Source: Rubrivivax sp.
Lineage (GTDB): Bacteria > Pseudomonadota > Gammaproteobacteria > Burkholderiales > Burkholderiaceae
DNA length: 16,790 nucleotides
Direction of reading: 5' to 3'
Assembly: GCA_004211235.1 (NCBI GenBank)
Contig: SEEY01000018.1
Span: forward strand, 1-16,790
Part shown: piece by piece, positions 13,466-16,790 of the stretch
How the letters are laid out: every line of letters begins with the position of its first letter
How positions within the stretch are numbered: the stretch's first letter is position 1
The notes under the pieces: model-generated
What the model saw: only the letters and a program-made list of their open reading frames with translations
What the model was told of the DNA's origin: nothing
Databases searched by the model: none
Program-made: the position numbers and the translations under genes

Positions 13466-16042
13466 TCAGTAGCGCAACAGCGCGAGGAGGGCGGCCCGGG
13501 GCGGGCTCGCGGAAGAAGCCATCGAGAGCAGTTCGGCACGCACGCGTGCCGCGTCCACCCGAGTGTCCAGCGCCTGCGCGTAGCGCGCCAGGGCCGCCTG
13601 GGCTGGCAGGCGCGCGCCTGGCTCCACGGTCCACGCCGCCACGGCCGCCAGGGCCCTGGCGCGCTCGCGGTCCGCGTGGCCGGGCGGCAGGGCCACGTCG
13701 GCAGCTGTGCCGGCTTCGGCCAGTTCGCGCCGACCCCGGTCGGCCTGGCCCAGTTCCAGATGCGCCACGCCCGCCAGCGCCAGCGCGAGCCAGTGATCGG
13801 CCGCGCCCGCGCCGCCCTCCAGCGCCGGCTGCAGCCAGGCCAGCGCCGGCTCGGGCCGGTTGCGCCGCAGTTCCATTTCGCCCAGCAGCAGCCGTGCCCG
13901 CCGGGCCTGCGCCGACCCGGGCGTGCCCGAGAAGTGCGTCCACGCAGCGCGAAGCCGCGCCTCGGCTGAAGCGCCTGCGCCGGTCAGCAGCTCCAGGCGG
14001 GCCAGTGTCAGGTTCAGCAGCGCAAGCGCGTCCACGTCCGCGGCGCCTTGCGCGTCGGCCACGGCGAGGCGTGCCTGGGCGAGTGCCGCCTCCGGCTCGC
14101 CGTGATCGAACAACGCCGCGGCCCACCAGGCGCGGGCATAGAGCGTCTGCACGTGCGAGGCGCCGATCACGCGCGTCAGTTCCTCCACCGAATCACGCAG
14201 CAGCGGCACGGCCTGGGCGTGATGGCCCATCTCGGCTTCCAGCGTCGCCAGCGACAGCCGCGCGAGGGCCGCGTCGACCGGCCGGGCCGAGCCGGTGGCG
14301 GCGGCCACGGCGGCGAACCACTGCCGCGACTCGTCCCACTTGCCCTCGGCACGGGCCACGGCCGCCAGCAGGTCGGCCGCCTTCACATAACTGCGGTGCT
14401 GCGCGGAGTGATGGGCCAGCGCAAGCTGCACCGCCTGAGTGAGCTGCGCGCGGGCTTCGCCGAGCCGGCCGGCCTCCAGGGCCATCTCCCCCAGGCTGGC
14501 GCGCGCGAACAGGGCGAAATCGTCCGTCGCCGAGGCGGCCAGGCCGCGCAGCAGGGCTTCGGCCTGCAGACCCTGGCCCTGGCCGCCCTGCCGCTGCAGC
14601 ATCGTGGCCAGCTCGAACGTCACCTCGCGCTGCTCGGCGCTGTCCGCCCGGCCATCACGCAGGGCCTGCGCGCGGCTCATCTGCAGCGCCTCGATGGCCT
14701 GCGGCACGTCGCCGTTCTGCACCAGCAGCAGGCCGAGCGGCCGCGCGACTTCGGCGAGCAGCGCGGGGTCGCCGGCCAGACGGCGCTTTGCCTCGGCCCA
14801 ACTGCGCCGCAGCAGCTCGATCATCGGTACCGTGGCGCTGCCCGATGCGTCCGGGCTGAGGCCGGCCAGCAGCTCGGTCAGCACGCTCTGCACACGGCGC
14901 GTGCGCTCGGCTTCCAGGCGCGCCTGCTGCCATTGCCAGGTGGCAGCCGCCACACCGGCCAGCAGGCTGGCGATCACGAGGGCCAGTGCCGCCAGCTGCA
15001 GCCGGTAGCGGCGAGCGAACTTGGCGCTGCGGTAGGCCAGCGAGTCGGGCCGGGCGGTGATCGGCTCATGGGCGAGGTGGCGGCGGACATCGTCGGCCAG
15101 CGCGACGGCGCCGGCATAGCGCTCCTCGGGCCGCAGCTTCACGGCCTTGGCGACGATCAGCGCCAGGTCGCCGCGCAATGCCGGCCCGGGCTCGCGTTGG
15201 CCGGTCAGCAGCAGGCACAGCAGGCGGCCGAGGGCGTAGACGTCGGTGGCCGTGCTGACCGGCTCGCCGCGCAGTTGTTCCGGCGCGGCGTACTCGGGCG
15301 TCAGCCCGGCCGCCGCCTGCGCGGTCAGTTCCTGGTCGCCGTCGCCTGTTTCGTCGGCCAACAGCTTGGCGACGCCGAAGTCCAGCAGCTTCACCTGGCC
15401 GTCCGCGGTGACGAGGATGTTGCCGGGCTTGAGATCGCGGTGCACCACCAGCCTGGCGTGCGCATGCGCCACCGCGTCGCAGACCTGCAGGAAGAGCCGC
15501 AGCCGTGCCGCCACATCCAGCCGATGCGCCTCGCACCACGCGTCGATGCGCTCGCCCTCCACCAGCTCCAGCACCAGGTAGCGCGTGCGCGTGCCGCCGA
15601 GCAGCGCCTCGCCGACATCCAGCAGCCGCGCGATGTGCGGATGCGTCAGCCGCGCCAGCAGCTCGCCCTCGCGGTGGAAGCGCGCCTGCGCGGCCACGCC
15701 GCGCCACGGGCTGTGCAGCAGCTTGATGGCCGCCTCGCTCCTGTGCGCGCCGTCACTGCGCCGCGCCCGCCAGACCTCGCCCATGCCGCCGCTGCCCAGC
15801 GGCGCCGTCAGCGTCCAGGCGCCCAGCACCTGGCCGGTGAGGTCGGCCGCGGCGGCGCGAAGCTGCGCCGGCTCGGCCAGGAAACCTCTCGCGTCGGCAG
15901 CTTCGTCGGCTTTGATGAGTGCCAGCAGCCGCTCGCGCTCGGCCGATGGCAGGGCGGCCAGCAGCGCCTCGCGGTCGTCCGGCGTCGCGTCCAGCCAGTC
16001 ATCGAAGGCCGCCAGCGCAGCGGCCTGGTCGGCGACGCTCAT
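13466..16042 (-). CDS. Membrane Ser/Thr protein kinase with TPR-like C-terminal region
   Basis: An 858-residue Hanks-type kinase. An N-terminal helical segment (about 1-70) precedes the kinase domain: glycine loop LGSGGMGEVW (82-91), Lys107 in AAIKLL, catalytic HRDLKPGN (201-208), DFG (221-223) and APE (253-255). All key residues are present, so it should be active. One membrane helix follows (about 349-368, LAALALVIASLLAGVAAATW). The remaining 490 residues are helical Ala/Leu repeats like TPRs, with unit-like pieces such as ALARLSLATLEAEMGHHAQA. They would lie in the periplasm, giving a sensor outside and a kinase inside. The ATG (16042) overlaps the sigma factor stop as ATGA, a sign of translational coupling. 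The family is found beside ECF sigma factors of this type, some of which are activated by phosphorylation. Confidence 0.95.
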   Translation of the reverse strand: MSVADQAAALAAFDDWLDATPDDREALLAALPSAERERLLALIKADEAADARGFLAEPAQLRAAAADLTGQVLGAWTLTAPLGSGGMGEVWRARRSDGAHRSEAAIKLLHSPWRGVAAQARFHREGELLARLTHPHIARLLDVGEALLGGTRTRYLVLELVEGERIDAWCEAHRLDVAARLRLFLQVCDAVAHAHARLVVHRDLKPGNILVTADGQVKLLDFGVAKLLADETGDGDQELTAQAAAGLTPEYAAPEQLRGEPVSTATDVYALGRLLCLLLTGQREPGPALRGDLALIVAKAVKLRPEERYAGAVALADDVRRHLAHEPITARPDSLAYRSAKFARRYRLQLAALALVIASLLAGVAAATWQWQQARLEAERTRRVQSVLTELLAGLSPDASGSATVPMIELLRRSWAEAKRRLAGDPALLAEVARPLGLLLVQNGDVPQAIEALQMSRAQALRDGRADSAEQREVTFELATMLQRQGGQGQGLQAEALLRGLAASATDDFALFARASLGEMALEAGRLGEARAQLTQAVQLALAHHSAQHRSYVKAADLLAAVARAEGKWDESRQWFAAVAAATGSARPVDAALARLSLATLEAEMGHHAQAVPLLRDSVEELTRVIGASHVQTLYARAWWAAALFDHGEPEAALAQARLAVADAQGAADVDALALLNLTLARLELLTGAGASAEARLRAAWTHFSGTPGSAQARRARLLLGEMELRRNRPEPALAWLQPALEGGAGAADHWLALALAGVAHLELGQADRGRRELAEAGTAADVALPPGHADRERARALAAVAAWTVEPGARLPAQAALARYAQALDTRVDAARVRAELLSMASSASPPRAALLALLRY

Positions 16043-16575
16043 GTCTGCAGAGCTTCGAAGAGAAACGCACGCGCCTTGCGCCAGTCCCGCTTGACCGTGG
16101 GCACCGACACGCCCAGCAGCGCGGCGATCTCTTCCAGTTCCAGCCCGCCGAAGAAACGCATCTCCACGACCTGGTGGGCCCGGCCGTCGGCGCGTTCCAG
16201 CGTCTGCAGCACGTCGTCGAGCTTGAGCACGTCGGGCGGGGCGAGCTGTTCGAGCGCCGCCGTCGACAAGGTGACCTGCGCGCCGCCGCCGCGCTTGTCG
16301 GCATGCCGGCTGCGCACGTGGTCGACGAGGACGCTGCGCATCACCTTGCTGGCGTGGGCGAAGAACTGCGCGCGGTGCTGCGCGCTTTCATGGCCCGCGC
16401 TCTTCAGCCACACCTCGTGGATCAGCGCGGCCGGTTCCAGCGTCATCGGCGCATGTCCGGCGAGATGACTCCGCGCCAGCCGCTTCAGCTCCGGGTACAG
16501 CAGCGTGTAGAGCCGGTCGCGCGCATCGGCGTCGCCGCCGGCCAGCGCCGTCAGCAGCAGGGTGATCTCCGTCAT
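16039..16575 (-). CDS. ECF-type RNA polymerase sigma factor, kinase-linked group
   Basis: A 178-residue extracytoplasmic-function sigma factor resembling the TIGR02999/ECF43 group. Region 2 spans about 5-95 (RLYTLLYPELKRLARSHLAG, then LIHEVWLKSAG and FFAHASKVMRSVLVDHVRSR). Region 4 spans about 115-175, with a helix-turn-helix in LELEEIAALLGVSVPTVKRDWRKARAFL. No anti-sigma gene is present; the neighbour is a Ser/Thr kinase, as usual for this group. In place of the acidic DAED of ordinary ECF factors it has LEPAAL (46-51). Relatives usually read LQPTAL, so the conserved Thr is Ala50 or Ala49 here. The start at 16575 gives MTEITLLL and the usual length; an upstream start at 16632 would add a Pro/Gly-rich stretch. 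The ribosome-binding site is weak, so the start is not certain. It is the first gene of the sigma-kinase-small exported protein operon. Confidence 0.93.
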   Translation of the reverse strand: MTEITLLLTALAGGDADARDRLYTLLYPELKRLARSHLAGHAPMTLEPAALIHEVWLKSAGHESAQHRAQFFAHASKVMRSVLVDHVRSRHADKRGGGAQVTLSTAALEQLAPPDVLKLDDVLQTLERADGRAHQVVEMRFFGGLELEEIAALLGVSVPTVKRDWRKARAFLFEALQT

Positions 16576-16620
16576 GCCGCCATGCTGGGCCGCCCCGGCG
16601 CCCGGCGGTATCCCCACTTT

Positions 16621-16640
16621 GGCGCGCGACAATGCGCGCC
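16621..16640 (+). promoter_or_regulatory. Inverted repeat and -10-like box before DUF3297 gene
   Basis: GGCGCGC (16621-16627) and GCGCGCC (16634-16640) are perfect inverted arms around GACAAT (16628-16633), which resembles a sigma-70 -10 box. It lies 25-37 bp before the ATG at 16665, in the 89-bp gap shared with the divergent sigma factor gene. A -35 is not clear. Confidence 0.4.
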
Positions 16641-16664
16641 CTGCCTCACCGCAACCGAACCGAC

Positions 16665-16790
16665 ATGTCCGAAGCCAGCCGCCCCGAACTGCCCGACCAC
16701 CTCAGCGTCGACCCGCGCAGCCCCCACCACGTCGCCGCCGTGTTCGAGCACGACATCGGCATCCGCTTCAACGGCAAGGAGCGCCACGAC
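16665..16790 (+). CDS. DUF3297 family protein (N-terminus only)
   Basis: The first 42 codons of a gene that runs off the right edge. The residues (PELPDHLSVDPRSPHHVAAV, then FEHDIGIRFNGKERHD) match the start of DUF3297 proteins, short (about 80-90 residues) cytoplasmic proteins of proteobacteria that share a PxHL-SxxPxSPHH and GIRFNG pattern. The function is unknown. There is no strong ribosome-binding site; the leader is short if the GACAAT box at 16628-16633 is used. It is divergent from the sigma-kinase operon. The call rests on memory of the family pattern. Confidence 0.82.
   Translation, partial: MSEASRPELPDHLSVDPRSPHHVAAVFEHDIGIRFNGKERHD

Noticed and set aside
14048..16468. 806-residue plus-strand frame opposite the kinase and sigma genes
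   Set aside because: The opposite strand carries a complete set of kinase motifs and a sigma factor; this frame has only Gln/Arg/His-rich sequence.

Overview
The window is very GC-rich and looks like chromosomal DNA of a betaproteobacterium of the order Burkholderiales (Rubrivivax/Leptothrix/Roseateles-like). This is an inference from base composition and from the gene set: a fused isobutyryl-CoA mutase, isovaleryl-CoA dehydrogenase next to a beta-carbonic anhydrase, an NhaR-type LysR regulator and a DUF3297 gene. No species is claimed. I see no insertion sequences, phage genes, CRISPR arrays, rRNA or tRNA genes. Genes are tightly packed and almost every gap is under 250 bp.

Left part (1-7746), acyl-CoA metabolism. 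On the minus strand lie icmF (C-terminus cut off by the window edge), a tail-anchored protein with a degenerate J-like domain, and a Bax-inhibitor-1/YccA-type membrane protein. Divergent from the latter, on the plus strand, run an NhaR-like LysR regulator, isovaleryl-CoA dehydrogenase and beta-carbonic anhydrase. The key regulatory observation is a pair of near-identical 16-bp palindromes, one 41 bp before the icmF start codon and one in the ivd leader just after the LysR stop. They suggest that icmF and ivd, both acting on branched-chain acyl-CoAs (valine/leucine breakdown), share one repressor that is not encoded here. LiuR of the MerR family is my first guess.

Middle part (7747-13141), a set of mostly unrelated units. 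These are a hemerythrin HHE protein (+); convergent to it, a secreted TonB-C-like protein (-); a VOC-fold protein (-); a two-gene M16 peptidase operon (-) made of a catalytic HxxEH subunit followed by a subunit that has lost all zinc ligands, closed by a strong hairpin; and an unrecognised 207-residue protein (+).

Right part (13156-16575), a minus-strand signalling operon: an ECF sigma factor of the kinase-linked type, a membrane Ser/Thr kinase with a C-terminal TPR-like region (start overlaps the sigma stop by 4 bp), and a small exported Gly/Ala-rich protein 10 bp further on. The sigma factor has Ala where relatives usually carry a conserved Thr in region 2.2, the region where kinase phosphorylation of related sigma factors acts. 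Divergent from it, a DUF3297 gene begins and runs off the right edge.

Nothing here is convincingly a wholly new system. The best leads are the sigma-kinase-secreted-protein operon with its altered sigma region 2.2, the shared icmF/ivd operator, the dead/live M16 pair and the unrecognised protein at 12518-13141.
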